Positions 12,691-23,191 of a stretch of DNA of 64,000 bases are shown here, one piece after another. The notes beneath the pieces are model-generated. The model saw only the letters and a list, made by a program, of their open reading frames with translations, did no database searches and had not been told where the DNA came from. Each line of letters begins with the position of its first letter. Positions within the stretch are counted from its first letter, which is position 1. The position numbers and the translations under genes were made by a program. The stretch covers positions 943,135-1,007,134 of the forward strand of contig QANY01005609.1 of assembly GCA_003255025.1 (NCBI GenBank), read 5' to 3'. Origin of the DNA: Datisca glomerata. Lineage: Eukaryota > Streptophyta > Magnoliopsida > Cucurbitales > Datiscaceae.

Positions 12691-12934
12691 TCTTCTAAGA
12701 GTAGGACTTATGAACTACCCTTCTCAATGAATTTTTAATGCCCTTAATTTCTTATGGGAGTAGGACTTATGAACTGCCCCTCCCAATGATTTTTTTAATG
12801 CCCTTAGTTCCTTCTGAGAGTAGGACTTATGAGCTGCCCCTTCCAAAGACGTTTTAATGCCTTTAGTTCCTTTTGGGAGTAGGACTTATGAACTACCCCT
12901 CCTAACGACTTTTTAATGCCCTTAATTCCTTATT
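12691..12934. repeat. 60-bp tandem array in the Tat 3' region
   Basis: Four diverged units with a period of 59-60 bp. The shared core GAGTAGGACTTATGAACT occurs with the invariant GTAGG at 12701, 12760, 12820 and 12879, each followed by AATGCCCTTA-type sequence. The array lies between the end of pol and the 3' LTR, next to the 3' end of the opposite-strand gene. This is where Tat-type elements are known to build satellite-like repeats. Confidence 0.85.
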
Positions 12935-13089
12935 TAGTAGTTTGGCTGAGGAGAGAAGTTCGACGCCACTGTTTTTATGTGGAAAATATTTGCGGGAAAA
13001 AAATTACGGGGAAGATGTCTCATTATAATGGATCTTTTACACAAAATGTTTTTCAGATGAATTACGTTCTATGGTTTCTGAAATTCCGT

Positions 13090-14050
13090 TCCTTATCCTG
13101 TCTCCCAGTCGTTATATCCACTTCCTCTTATTTTACGAATGATGTTCGGTCCTTCCAATGTTGGCCCGAGCTTTCCTTCCATTTGGAAGATTTTTCTGAG
13201 GACTAGTTCTCATGTTTGGAATTCCAACTTCCTTACTATTTCTAGAAATAATATATTCTTTTCTGATTGTAACAGGCCATTCTGATCAGCGTTGCTTCTC
13301 TTCTTCCATCTAGATCATCGAGACCATATTTCAGAAGCTCTCCATTTTGTTGTTTGTTTAGTTCAGACTTGATGGTCGGGCTTCCAATTTCTATGGGGAT
13401 AACCGCTTCTGCTCCATATAATAATGCAAATGGGGTTTGTCCCTTTGCTTCTCTCGGGGTTGTTTTGTATGCTCATAGGACTGCGAGTAGCTCTTTTACC
13501 CATTTGTCTTTTATGGATTCCAGACGCTTCTTCAGGTTATCAAGTATGACTCAGTTTGATCTTTTCGCTTGTTCGTTCCCTTGGGGTAAAAAGGCATGGA
13601 GAAGCGATTCATGATTTTCATATATTTACAAAATGTTCTTACTAAGCTCCCGGTGAGCTGAAGTCCGTTGTCAGATAGGAAGACCTGCGGGATCTCATAC
13701 CTGCACACCAAGTTCTTCCATAGGAACCCTTTTACTTCTTCCTCAAGAATTCTGGCAAAGGCTTCATCCTCAATCCACTTAGTGTAATAGTCTGTTGCAA
13801 CTAACAAGAATCATTTTTGGGCTCCATGGGGTGTGGCCCAACAATGTCTAGGGCCCATTGCTACGGGCACAAAACACTGCCACTTGTCATATATTTGTCG
13901 TGTACAGTTTGGCGTCTTGATGCATTTGGGAGCAGTAATATCCTTTATTCATTACTTTATAGGCTAGTGATTTTCCCTATGTGTGGTTTTCGCATATGCC
14001 CTCATGAATTCCTGCTAGCACATACTGGGCTTCTTTTTCTCGTAGGCACT
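13090..14050 (-). pseudogene. Tat element integrase region
   Basis: The clearest part is the core domain at 13532-13807: LVATDYYTKWIEDEAFARI, then CRYEIPQVFLSDNGLQLTGS. The first Asp (ATDY) and the second (SDNG) of the D,D,E triad are visible. After a frameshift the C-terminal side follows with DKWVKELLAVLWAYKTTPR and GQTPFALLYGAEAVIPIE (about 13370-13520), then the tail with DLDGRREATLIRMA and a diverged end around 13090-13200. An HHCC finger was not read with certainty. Frames are broken several times, so no active enzyme is made. The identity as Gypsy integrase is secure. Confidence 0.85.
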
Positions 14051-14114
14051 TCAGGTATGGCCCTGCAAACATTTTCTTATATAATACAACATTAATCATT
14101 ATGTACATGGTACT

Positions 14115-14600
14115 TCATTTTTGTGTCTTTTTGGCAAGTAGTTTATCTTCAAGAAGCGTTCTATTTTTGAGCAAGCAGATTATGTTGTCCTGCCAATCGA
14201 GCTCTCGTTCAATTTCTGCATCAGCCATGTTAGTCAATGGGAGCGAGATGCTTGGTTCTTTCAAAACTTCTACGGGAATATTCCTACTGTAAGGGAGGTG
14301 TGATGAAGATCCTAGGTTTGCTAGGGCATCAGCATGCCCATTCTCCGTTCTTAGAATTTGCTGGAATTTGTAAACTTTTAGGGTATTAAGGAGACTCTTC
14401 ACCCATTGTAAGTATTTTATCATCCGATCAACATGAAATCGTAAAAAATCTTAACTTTAGTTACCTCATATTCCCGTAGCAGGGATATTCCCACGATCAG
14501 TGCTTCATCCTCTACTTCATTATTTGATGCATTAAATTCAAAGGAGATGGAATGCTCCAATATTTCCCCAAAGGGAGTTTATGCCACTAGCCCTGCTCCT
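14115..14600 (-). pseudogene. Tat element second RNase H region
   Basis: A 102-codon frame at 14115-14423 carries QQILRTENGHADALANLGSS, the C-terminal signature of an archaeal-type RNase H copy (...E..ADALA.L...). It leads into the linker before integrase. The N-terminal half (LFVDGVSNSR, DG motif) lies just upstream at about 14600-14650. An extra RNase H after the normal one is a mark of the Tat lineage. Stops separate the pieces. Confidence 0.7.
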
Positions 14601-15830
14601 GCTCATCTACTGTTTGAGACACCGTCTACAAAGAGCGTCCAGGCTCCACTCTCTCCCGTTTGGTGAGCTTCTCGTTCAACTTCCCCTCCTGTGAAGTCAG
14701 CTATGAAGTCCGCTAATGCATGTCCTCTTATTGATGCTCGGGGCTCGTAACTGATGTCGTATTGGTTCAGCTCAATTGACCATTTTTTTATTCTTCTACT
14801 TGCCTTCGTTGAGTTCAAAAGGCTTGTAGGCTTGAATGTAGGGACTCAACTTCTGTGCTGCAGTTACAACTGCCAAAACTAGTTTCACCATTTGTTTATA
14901 CCTTGTTTCTGTCGCTACAAGGCTTTTACTTACAAAGTATACAGGTGTATGTTTCCTTTGTTCTTCTTTCATGAGTATTGCGCTGACTGCCCCCATTGAG
15001 ACGACTAGGTGTAATAGAAATTGCTCACTTGAAATAGGTTTGAAGTGTAAAGTAGGGTAGTCAGGTACTCTTTAATTTTGGTAAAGGCTTCTTCACAGTC
15101 CTCATTCCAACTGCTCGTAGAGTTTTTCCATAATCTTTCGAAAAAAGGTTTGCATATGTTCGTTGGCCTGGAGATGAACCTGTTTAGGGAGGCCAATCTT
15201 CCAATTAAATCCTGGATTTCTTTGAGGTTCAACAAGGACCTCATTTCTATAATTTCCTTTACTTGGTCCAGGTTTACTTCGATTCCATGTTATGTAATTA
15301 GATGTCCAAGGAACTTTCCCGCTGAAACCCGAGAAGTGCATTTCTCCGGGTTTAGCTTCATGGAATTTTGCCTTAGATTCAAGAAGGCTTCTTTAAGGTC
15401 TTGAATGTGGTGTTCCCGCTTCTTACTTTTGACCAACATGTCATCAACGTAGACTTTCATATTCTTTCCAATTTTCTCGTGAAAAACTTTGTTCACCAGC
15501 CTTTGATAAGTTGTGCCAGCATTTTTTAGATCAAAGGGCATGACTTTGTAGCAATAAACGTCATACTCAATAATGAAGGTGAGTAACTCATGCCACGAAG
15601 TGGCGTCTATGAAGCTGAGTAACTCATGCCACGAAGTGGCGTCTACCATCAGATCTATCCTTGGCAGCAGGTATTCATCTTTGGGGCATGCTTTGTTTAG
15701 GTCAGTGAAATCAACGCAGATTCTCCACTTTATGTTCTTTTTTTCGTACCATTACTACGTTAGCAAGCCATTCAAGGTAGTGCTTAACATGTGCAGATGA
15801 TTTCCTCTTGGATACCGGGCATTTCCTGCA
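14560..15830 (-). pseudogene. Tat element reverse transcriptase and RNase H
   Basis: RT begins near 15780 with a broken YLEWLANVVMV and CVDFTDLNKACPKDEYLLPR, then a duplicated DATSWHELL block, YCYKVMPFDLKNAGTTYQR and the catalytic YVDDMLVKS (about 15430-15460). The C-terminal RT part has KLNPEKC and KFLGHLIT. After a frameshift come ASLNRFISR and WNEDCEEAFTKIKEYL. RNase H follows with GAVSAILMKEEQRKHTPVYF and ETRYKQMVKLVLAVV, then KWSIELNQYDISYEPR. The stretch that normally holds the first catalytic Asp of RT (DAYSGYNQI-like) is absent, replaced by the 36-bp duplication. Several stops add to this, so the enzyme is dead. Confidence 0.85.
15574..15645 (-). repeat. In-frame 36-bp duplication inside RT
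   Basis: Two units, 15574-15609 and 15610-15645 (plus-strand start TGAAGGTGAGTAACTCATGC), differ at one visible base. On the minus strand each codes for DATSWHELL(S/T)FI. The copy adds 12 codons without breaking the frame. It stands where the first catalytic block of RT should be. Confidence 0.9.
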
Positions 15831-16007
15831 TTACTACTACGAACACATCTTTGTTTTCCCTTAGGAATTCCATCAACTTATTTTTCTCACTTTCTTCGAG
15901 ACGGGCACAAACGTTTGTTATTTTCTAGTCCATTTCTCTAAGCATATGGGCTCTATTTTCTCTCCTGCCTCGTACCTTGGGTCATCCTGCCCGTCTCCCT
16001 ATAATTG

Positions 16008-16450
16008 CTATAGATCCACGGGTCCCTCAACCTTTCTGGTAGCTTTTTTCTTTACAGACTCTAAAGCGGTTACTGAATAGATACGAGTCCTGACCTGGTT
16101 GCCTTTTACTGTTTTCACTCCTTCTAGGGATGAGTATTTCAATACTTGGTAGAATGTTGAGGGTACAACCTTCATTTTGTGGAGCCAAGTCCTTCCTAGG
16201 ATCACATTGTACTGGGAAGTTATTCCTAGTACCATGAATTCGCTCATATGATTAAACGGGTCTTCGCTTACTAAGAGCGTTAGGGTTCCTTCTGAGTAGT
16301 TAATGGCTCCATTGAATCCAATCAACGGTTGTGATGTTCCTCGTAATTTTTTATCCCCCATGGACATTTTCTCCACGGTTGCCCAATATAAGATGTTTAC
16401 TGCGCTTCCATCGTCTACCAAAACTCCCCTTAAAAAGCAGTTGCAAACCT
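16008..16450 (-). pseudogene. Tat element aspartic protease
   Basis: The 137-codon frame begins MVDDGSAVNILYWATVEKM. The active-site loop here reads DDGS, where most Tat proteases have DxGSS. Downstream LGRTWLHKMKVVPSTFYQVL is the conserved second half of the family. It lies between gag and RT in the same direction, as expected for a gag-pol polyprotein. The region between the protease and the RT start holds stops. Protease identity is secure and activity is unlikely in the broken polyprotein. Confidence 0.8.
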
Positions 16451-16689
16451 GAATTGAAATGACGAGGGCATCGTTGTGGTGTTCGTCATTTTCTAGATTG
16501 GAGTCGCCGACATAAACGGGGAGTTCCCATTGCCACTTGAGGGCTTTAGATGATGTCTTTCTAATGTTGGCGACTTGCAGTATATCTTTATTTCCTTTTT
16601 TATTGTCCCTTCTTGCTCGGTTAAAGTTATAACTATGTCGACGATGCAGAGGGGCTATTTCCTTTCATCCTTCCTATCCTCTTCCTGAT

Positions 16690-18148
16690 TGTCTTTCTCA
16701 ATCTCGTGTTTTTGTTCATCTCATTTCGTAAATTGGCTACGGTACCCCTCTTTGATCAGTTGCTCAATATAGTCTTTGAGCTGGACACAGTCTCGTGTGT
16801 AATGTATGTTGCTCTTATGATAGGAGCAATATTTATCTTTGTCTTTGTAGCTAGGTTCCTTAGTGAACAGGGCTGGTCTTTTCAGCCAAGGTTTATCTTT
16901 AATTGTCTCCAATGTTTGGTTGACTAGGATGGTCAAGAATGTGTAGACCTTATCCCTCGGGTGGGTTCTGCCAAAATCCCATCTTCCGTGGGAATTCCTG
17001 TTGTGTTGGGCCTTCTTCCCATCTGTTCTTTCTCTTTCATCATGCTTCCTCCCTTCAGATCTTGAGCTTCTTTCCCTCTTTCGGGATTCTTCGTCCTTCC
17101 CTTCAACCATTCTTCGCATACTTCTCTTCTTTTCTTCTAATGTAATATAGGCTCGTGCCCTTTGCAAAACCTCTTCCATGGAAATAGGTTTCACGTTAAA
17201 CAGGTCCTCAAAGAAGGGTGACTCCGAGTCTAGACCTCGTCGGAAGGCCAATCTAGTGAGCCGGTCGTCGTAGTTCTCGACCTTGACCATTTCATCTTTG
17301 AAGCAGTGAGTGTATTCCTGCAGGGACTCCCTTTCCTTGATGGAGATCTCCATCAGATGTTCTGACTCTTCCATGATGGTACAGTATGTTGAGTACTGTT
17401 CTATAAAGACGGAGGACATAATAGCGAAGTTAGTGATTGAGTGCATTGGTAAGGAGTGGTACCACTTCAAAGTTGTCTCGTCTAAACTGGTAGGGAACAT
17501 TCTACACATCAGCTTGTCGTTGTGTTGATGCATTGCCATGTCTTGGCTGAACCGTCGAAGATGGTCTATGGGATCAAACTTTCCTTCGTAACAATGAACT
17601 TGGGAGAAGTGAATTTTTTAGGTACGGATGCTGCTAGAACTTCTAGGCTTAATGGTGTTTTGATGAGAGACTCAAGATCATTCTTTCCCGTACTCCCAAG
17701 ATTCCTTATCTCCATCATTGTTTGGTCGAAAAGCTCCTCAACTGCTTTTTTGACATGATTCGGGGTTGTCGAACCTCTCCCGTAATTTCCTTCACAAGGT
17801 TTTATGATTAGACTTCTTCTTCTCGTCGTTTGCTTTTGTCACTCTCACGGTCCCCTTACCTTTCATCTCGTCGATCGCCCTCATAGTGGGTTTCCTGTTT
17901 GTCATCGCTCACCCTTTGGCTCACTTCTGCTAGTGTTTTCGCGAGTGACTGTTGTAGCTTGTGTATTTGCTCTTGTACATTCTGTCATGCATTATGCATT
18001 GCTTCAGTATTCCTTCTTTTCATCTCATTCATTCCGTTCAGGATTGTCTGCAGCATTTTTGTGGGCGGGGTCGGTTGTCTGCATGCTTGTCTTCGTTTTT
18101 GGGCATGTTATCTCTATTTAGAGTCGTGTTGGATCTGGTTCTAGGCAT
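16690..18148 (-). pseudogene. Tat element gag
   Basis: The likely start is the minus-strand ATG at 18148 (MPRTRSNTTLNRDN), followed by a frameshift and a coiled section with QNVQEQIHKLQQSLAK. The retrotransposon gag domain follows: FDPIDHLRRFSQDM in one frame, then the 272-codon frame at 16721-17539 with DKLMCRMFPTSLDETTLKWY, QEYTHCFKDEMVKVENYDD and FRRGLDSESPFFEDL. After a highly charged Arg/Glu/Lys stretch, a variant knuckle reads YCSYHKSNIHYTRDC, then VQLKDYIEQLIKEGY. This C..H..C pattern and tail are typical of Tat-lineage gag. At least two frameshifts break the N-terminal part. Confidence 0.85.
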
Positions 18149-18195
18149 GTTTATGATTCTGTAGGGTAGGTCTCTTAAGACTTTTTTCAGACTCT

Positions 18196-18210
18196 TAATG
18201 AAAGCACCAA
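18196..18210 (-). other. Putative primer-binding site of the Tat-type element
   Basis: On the minus strand TTGGTGCTTTCATTA begins four bases inside the 5' LTR end. The position is right for a tRNA primer site. I did not assign a tRNA with certainty. Confidence 0.45.
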
Positions 18211-18213
18211 AAA

Positions 18214-18904
18214 TGTAAAGAATTTTTCCCGTCCTCCTTAAGATTAAGGGGAAAATGTATTAATAAGGATAAAATTTGTGTAAATATTAATGAGATAGAA
18301 AGAGATGTCGATAATCCAAAATTCTCCAGAGTTCAAGGTGTATGGTTTTATTGAGTATATTAGCTTTATATAGACTTCCTCAATTGCATGGGTTTAATTA
18401 AAAATAATCAAACAATAAAAATATCAGATGAGGTACTCATGAGGCTTAGGATAACACTCATTCGTGAGAATCTCCTTTCTTCTTTATTTTACATCTGCCA
18501 CACTCAGCCGTCTATCAATTACTACCACATGACAGTTTCCTATGGTTCCGAGCCAATTAGTCAGAACCACTTGGTGGCCTACTAACCTGTCTTGTCTAAG
18601 TGATGCAGCCTACCCAATCAATCACGGCTACTTGATTGTCAGTCTAAACCCTTTTTCCAGTTCTGATATTCCGCCTCATCCTTGAGGTAATGACCCCTCG
18701 TTCTCGAAATTTTGGTTCCCGTTCTTAAAGCGATGATACTCCATTCTCGAGATGTCGGTTTTTATTTCTTGAAGTGATCATTACCGGTTCTGTGAATATC
18801 TCACGACTTCAGTCAGTCATCCGTTTCTACTTTTTCGATGCATCTCATGAGTCCTGGGTAAGTCCCTTTTGTCAATGTGGCAATACATATTTTTTACCTG
18901 TTCA
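18214..18904 (-). repeat. 5' LTR of the Tat-type element
   Basis: Right copy on the plus strand. It begins TGTAAAGAATTTTTCCCG, ends CCTGTTCA and is followed by TTTTC, the same 5-bp duplication that precedes the left LTR. The TATA-like box on the minus strand is at 18365-18372. Confidence 0.9.
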
Positions 18905-18909
18905 TTTTC

Positions 18910-19563
18910 TTCATTGCGCTGTTACCTATGAGTTACGACAATGCTCTCTTCTTATGATATATATGTTAGTACTTTATAAGCTATACAAGAATCTTTCTAT
19001 TTTAATTTTTAAGTAATGGTAGAAAACTGTAGAAATGATGAATGAAAATAGATGGATCTCAAAATCGCTAATCTCATTATTGTTCATTATTTTTGTTGTT
19101 TAGTGAACAGTTTTGATATTTTTGTTATCTAATTTTTTTAGTTCTTTAACGCAACTATAGCATTTTAATTAATTTTGATGTTTAATATTATATATTTCCA
19201 CCACCACGCACATGTTTAATTTTGACTGTTATATATCTTTGCCACTTTTGTAACATGAAATTCTCCAGTGTGGCATGCAATGTAATGGACGATTTCAATT
19301 TTTTTTTGTGAATATTAATCAAAATACTTAATGATTTAATGTAAAATTGTGGTAGAAGGTGCATCAAATTAAGAACATGAAAACAATGCTTGGAACATCC
19401 AAAATATGGAAACAAAAATAATAATGTAGAATGTGGGTTTTGTAATGATTACGAAGATAAGTAGAATATATATAGGAATAAGAAATCAGGGCCATCAAGG
19501 TGAATATTTAGTGAAAGTCTATCGATGCAATAATTGTTATTGCTACTATGTGATTTAGGGAAA
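18910..19563. other. AT-rich spacer between elements
   Basis: No gene, RNA or transposon end was recognised. It ends with the CTATA duplication of the solo LTR that follows. Confidence 0.5.
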
Positions 19564-19568
19564 CTATA

Positions 19569-21132
19569 TGAAGGAATCAACACAGTGAAAAATATATGAT
19601 CTTGAAATTATTTGAAAAATAACTTATTTAAAATTGGATTAGGAATAATATCTCTTGAAACGTGACGATCGAAAACGAAACCTCATAACCTTTCTTATTA
19701 ATCCTCAAATCGTCAATCAAAATTACGAATGAGTGTGCACTTGAATAAAATTAAACCAAATTAACTCATCTTTTTTTCTCAAAACCAAAGTGTTAATATC
19801 ATTTTCTTCTTCTGTTCAATCCAAATTTTTTTTAAAGAAGTTATATAACTTAATAAGAAAACAAACCTTTGTGAATGGGTTTGATACCATTCCAAAAGAC
19901 TACAACGGTTGGGAATTTCATTTCCAACGGCTGTTGTTTTATTATTTTTCTTTTCATAAATTTAATTAATTAAATAAATAAATTTTAATTATTCTTTAAT
20001 CTTTTTAGATTAAAGATTGAATCAGTTTTTAGATCATTTGGTTAACTATATAAGCTATTCATGTTAAACCACTTGTTTATCAAACACGTCACAACGCAAC
20101 GTAACCCAAATTCGAAGCTAGTAAGGGGTCTATAAGGATAAAACTACATTTGACTACATAATTAATAAACTCTATCGATTAAATCTATAATCAAATTTAT
20201 TAATTATTAATTATGATTAACACCACTATAAAATTGTAATTGAACTCTAAGTATATTTTATATTACTCGACGTAATTATCATTGACATATTATTCATTAT
20301 TGAATGCCCTTCCATAATATAGTACCGTATATAATTAGATTAATTACTATCGATCTAATATTTATACACATCTTCGTATTCTTAGGTTCCAAATTCATTC
20401 TACTAGCCAGCTATGATAATTTTCATACTTGATGCTTCAAGTAAAATTATCAAATCTTCAGTACTCCACGAGAGATACTAAGCGCTTAGTTTGTTATGAC
20501 CACATAAATAAATTACCTAAGAGGTAATATGTCATTTAATTAAAAGTTTCTATAGATTCTGCTATTGAGAATCTATGGACTCACTATGTAATAACACAGT
20601 CATCCAACATACGAAATATGTTGACTCATAGAGTCTCATTCTTAGTATATCAAAACAATTAAGTCATTAAATATGAGCTCATAACTCTCTCAAGATTGAG
20701 AGCATGCATAAAATAATAGCAATAAGTCATGATTTTTATTTGATAGTACTTTGCTGAAAATCAAACTCATTAGTTATTTCAATGTATTCTAAATACACAA
20801 GTACATTAACTAGATATTCCACCTAGTGACCAAGATAAGCCACTCTATATAATGGAGTTAATGTACTATAATATTCTCTTAGCAAAGCGCCCAGCTTCAA
20901 TAGACCATGAAATTAAGTATTTACAAGCCATAAAAGACTATTGGTTAAATACATTGTTTCCATGAGCTAAACTTTATAAGACCCATAAACCAAGTATTAT
21001 TATACTTGTGGACCTTTTACAAGAATGTATTGCACATAATATAAGAATAAATTATTTATTATTAATCAAAATTAAATATTTCAATAATTTAATATAATAT
21101 AATTTCAATACTTTTAGAGCACAATCCTAACA
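19569..21132 (-). mobile_element. Solo LTR, same family as the Copia element at 22662-31709
   Basis: On the plus strand it starts TGAAGGAATCAAC and ends CAATCCTAACA. On the minus strand this is TGTTAGGATTGTG...TTCCTTCA. It is flanked on both sides by CTATA (19564-19568 and 21133-21137). Its sequence is the reverse complement of the LTR at 28174-31709 with that LTR's nested insert taken out. The lengths agree: 1564 bp here, about 1563 bp there. No internal element sequence remains, so it is a solo LTR formed by recombination between two LTRs. Confidence 0.9.
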
Positions 21133-21524
21133 CTATATATATACCCTTCTGGTTTTTTAAGCATCTTTTTTGTTAATATATTTTCGTTTATAAAAAAAGA
21201 ACTATATATTGATGCAATAATTATTATGACTACGACACATATTATAGGTTACGAGAGTTATTTCTTTTTTTTCTCCTTTTACCAGTCAAATAGAAATATT
21301 AGTTATTACAATACTAAAATTATTATAATAATTTTAATTTAATTTCACAATTAACTAAATTAAAATAATATGATGAAATATTAAAAGAAAAAGTATCTGA
21401 ATTGAACCTTACATATAAAAATGCTAATGGGAAAATAATTTTATTACTAATAATACTTTCGAGAAAAGTTTCAGTTTCAGTTTTACACACGTGATAATTT
21501 TGTACTTAACGCTAGTCATATTAG

Positions 21525-21975
21525 TTGTTAGCAAGATATTGTATATATTCAAGACTAATTCCAAAAACTCAAGCAAATTCCAATGCAACTAAAATGCTAC
21601 TGTCTCGATCTTTATTCTGTGCAGGAGCGATGGATGTTTTCCAGGCTGAATTGATGGCAATCCATAAAGGACTTAATTTCTCCAAGAACAATAACATAAG
21701 GATTGCTTCTGTTGAGATGGATTCCCTCAAAGCTTATCAAAGCTTATTTTGCTATTGGGTCGATCAAAACTCCTATTAATGAGTTCGGGAATATTATTGA
21801 AGCTATTAGATTTTTGCCGTATTGTTCTGGGAATTATAATATTCTTCATGTCCCTTGAGTCTGTAATGCTATAACTGATTGACTAGCTCGATATGCTCTT
21901 TCAAACTCTTCTTTTATATGTTAGTTGAACTTTGTTCTTCCTATCATTGGAGATCTATGTATTCTTTATCGTCTT
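21525..21975 (+). pseudogene. RNase H-like (RVT_3) fragment
   Basis: The frame from 21525 carries DVFQAELMAIHKGLNFS and VEMDSLKAYQSL, followed after a frameshift at about 21760 by NEFGNIIEAIRFL, ILHVP, a stop, then VCNAITDWLARYAL. This fits the RVT_3 RNase H fold common at the end of plant LINE retrotransposons and in related genes: an E in AELMAI, a D in MDS, and the HVP..CN...D.LAR end. A short A run soon after (about 21998) might be a LINE tail. Frameshift and stops make it a remnant. Its parent, a LINE or a plant RVT_3 gene, cannot be told apart here. Confidence 0.5.
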
Positions 21976-22347
21976 TAAATTAATATGAATATCCAGGTTA
22001 AAAAAAACTCAAATGATGTAGAAAATAATAAAAAGTGCAGCTTCAGCCTCAAGATTTGTTTGGAAAACAAAACAGCTTCATAACAGAAAAGTGGAGATTG
22101 AACATTGTTTTTCTTAGAATTTTCTTAATTAGTCATAGAATTTAATCATGATAAAAAATAAACAGAAATCAAATACAACAACACACTTTGCTAAACATTT
22201 TACTTTTAGCAACGGAAGGTCACTTTAATTTATGATATTCATGTGGGGAAGTATATAATTAAGCCAATCTCCTTTTATTTTTTGGCTCAATTTGAATATA
22301 TAGAACATGTGTGTAACTCCCTCATTTTTCATAACTATTTACAATAT

Positions 22348-22504
22348 GCTATATGTCACCATGCACTACAATTTGTTACCAACCATTATTAATATTCTCT
22401 TACCACTTCCTGCCCATAGCTATATGTCACCATGCACTACAATTTGTTATTATACAATTTGTTACCAACCACTATTAATATTCTCTTACCATCTCCTGCC
22501 CATA
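22348..22504 (+). repeat. Tandem duplication, 71/86 bp
   Basis: Copy 1 (22348-22418) and copy 2 (22419-22504) both start GCTATATGTCACCATGCACT and end CTGCCCATA. Copy 2 has a further 15-bp internal duplication (AATTTGTTATTATAC). Confidence 0.85.
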
Positions 22505-22599
22505 CTGCGCCACCCCCACTGGGCTTCTTCTTCAAAGTTGTTTCCTCAACATTATTATGCAGTGCCATGATATACACTCATAATATGAATATAAATAAA

Positions 22600-22668
22600 T
22601 GAATATTTACGTGTGTGTCTACATGTATATTGTTAGGATATTTACGTGTCTACATGTATATTGTTAGG
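22600..22668 (+). repeat. Duplicated flank overlapping the LTR start
   Basis: ATATTTACGTGTGTGTCTAC...TGTATATTGTTAGG is followed at once by ATATTTACGTGTCTAC...TGTATATTGTTAGG. The unit covers target DNA and the first bases of the LTR (TGTTAGG), so it seems to have formed after the Copia insertion. Confidence 0.7.
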
Positions 22669-23191
22669 GTTGTGGCCTAAAAGTACTGAAATTCTATTAT
22701 ATTATATTATTGAGACTTGTTTGATAAACAAATGGTTTAACATGGTTACATTATAGTCAATTAATTGATCTAAACGCTGACTCAATCTTTAATCTTAAAG
22801 GACCAAAGATAATTATAATTTATTTATTTAATTAATTAAATTTATGAAAAGAAAAATAAGAAAACAACAAACGGTAACCATTGTAGTCTTTTTCAATGGG
22901 TATCAAACCCATTTACAAAGGGTTATTTTCTTTATAACTTCTTTAAAAAACAGTTTTTTGGTCTTAACAGAAGAAGAAAATGATATTCATGGCCGAACTC
23001 TTTGGTTTTGAAAAAAAAAAAAGATGAGCTAATTTTTTGTTTAATTTTCTTCGAGTGGCGACCCGCTTGTGATTTTGATTGACGGTTCGAGGAATAGCAA
23101 GGAAAGCTATGAGATTTCATTTTCGATCGTCACGCTTCAAGATTTATTTTTCCTAATCCATTTTTGAATAGGTTGTTTCTCGAATAATTTC
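22662..23191 (+). repeat. 5' LTR with large internal deletion
   Basis: It starts TGTTAGGGTTGTGGCC and follows the 3' LTR for about 50 bp. At about 22710 it jumps to the part of the LTR that reads GAGACTTGTTTGAT. About 1 kb is missing compared with the full LTR. Homology ends at about 23191 (AATAATTTC), so the last bases and the primer site are also lost or changed. Confidence 0.8.

Larger units (their letters stand above)
9010..18909 (-). mobile_element. Tat-lineage Ty3/Gypsy retrotransposon, full length, inactive
   Basis: Two similar LTRs (9015-9703 and 18214-18904) are flanked by the same 5-bp target duplication TTTTC (9010-9014 and 18905-18909). Read on the minus strand, the order is 5' LTR, putative primer site, gag, protease, RT, RNase H, a second RNase H, integrase, a 60-bp tandem array, polypurine tract and 3' LTR. 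The PR-RT-RH-INT order marks Ty3/Gypsy. The second RNase H after RT, the C..H..C knuckle variant in gag and the extra opposite-strand gene near the 3' end fit the Tat lineage. LTRs differ by many substitutions, and pol and gag hold stops and frameshifts, so it is an old, dead copy. Confidence 0.9.

Noticed and set aside
12691..12934. CRISPR-like array
   Set aside because: The repeats are head-to-tail without unique spacers and lie in a plant retroelement.
17804..18164. Hydrophobic plus-strand frames that look like membrane proteins
   Set aside because: They lie opposite the gag N-terminus of the Tat-type element, which explains the sequence better; the hydrophobic look is a shadow of a charged coding strand.
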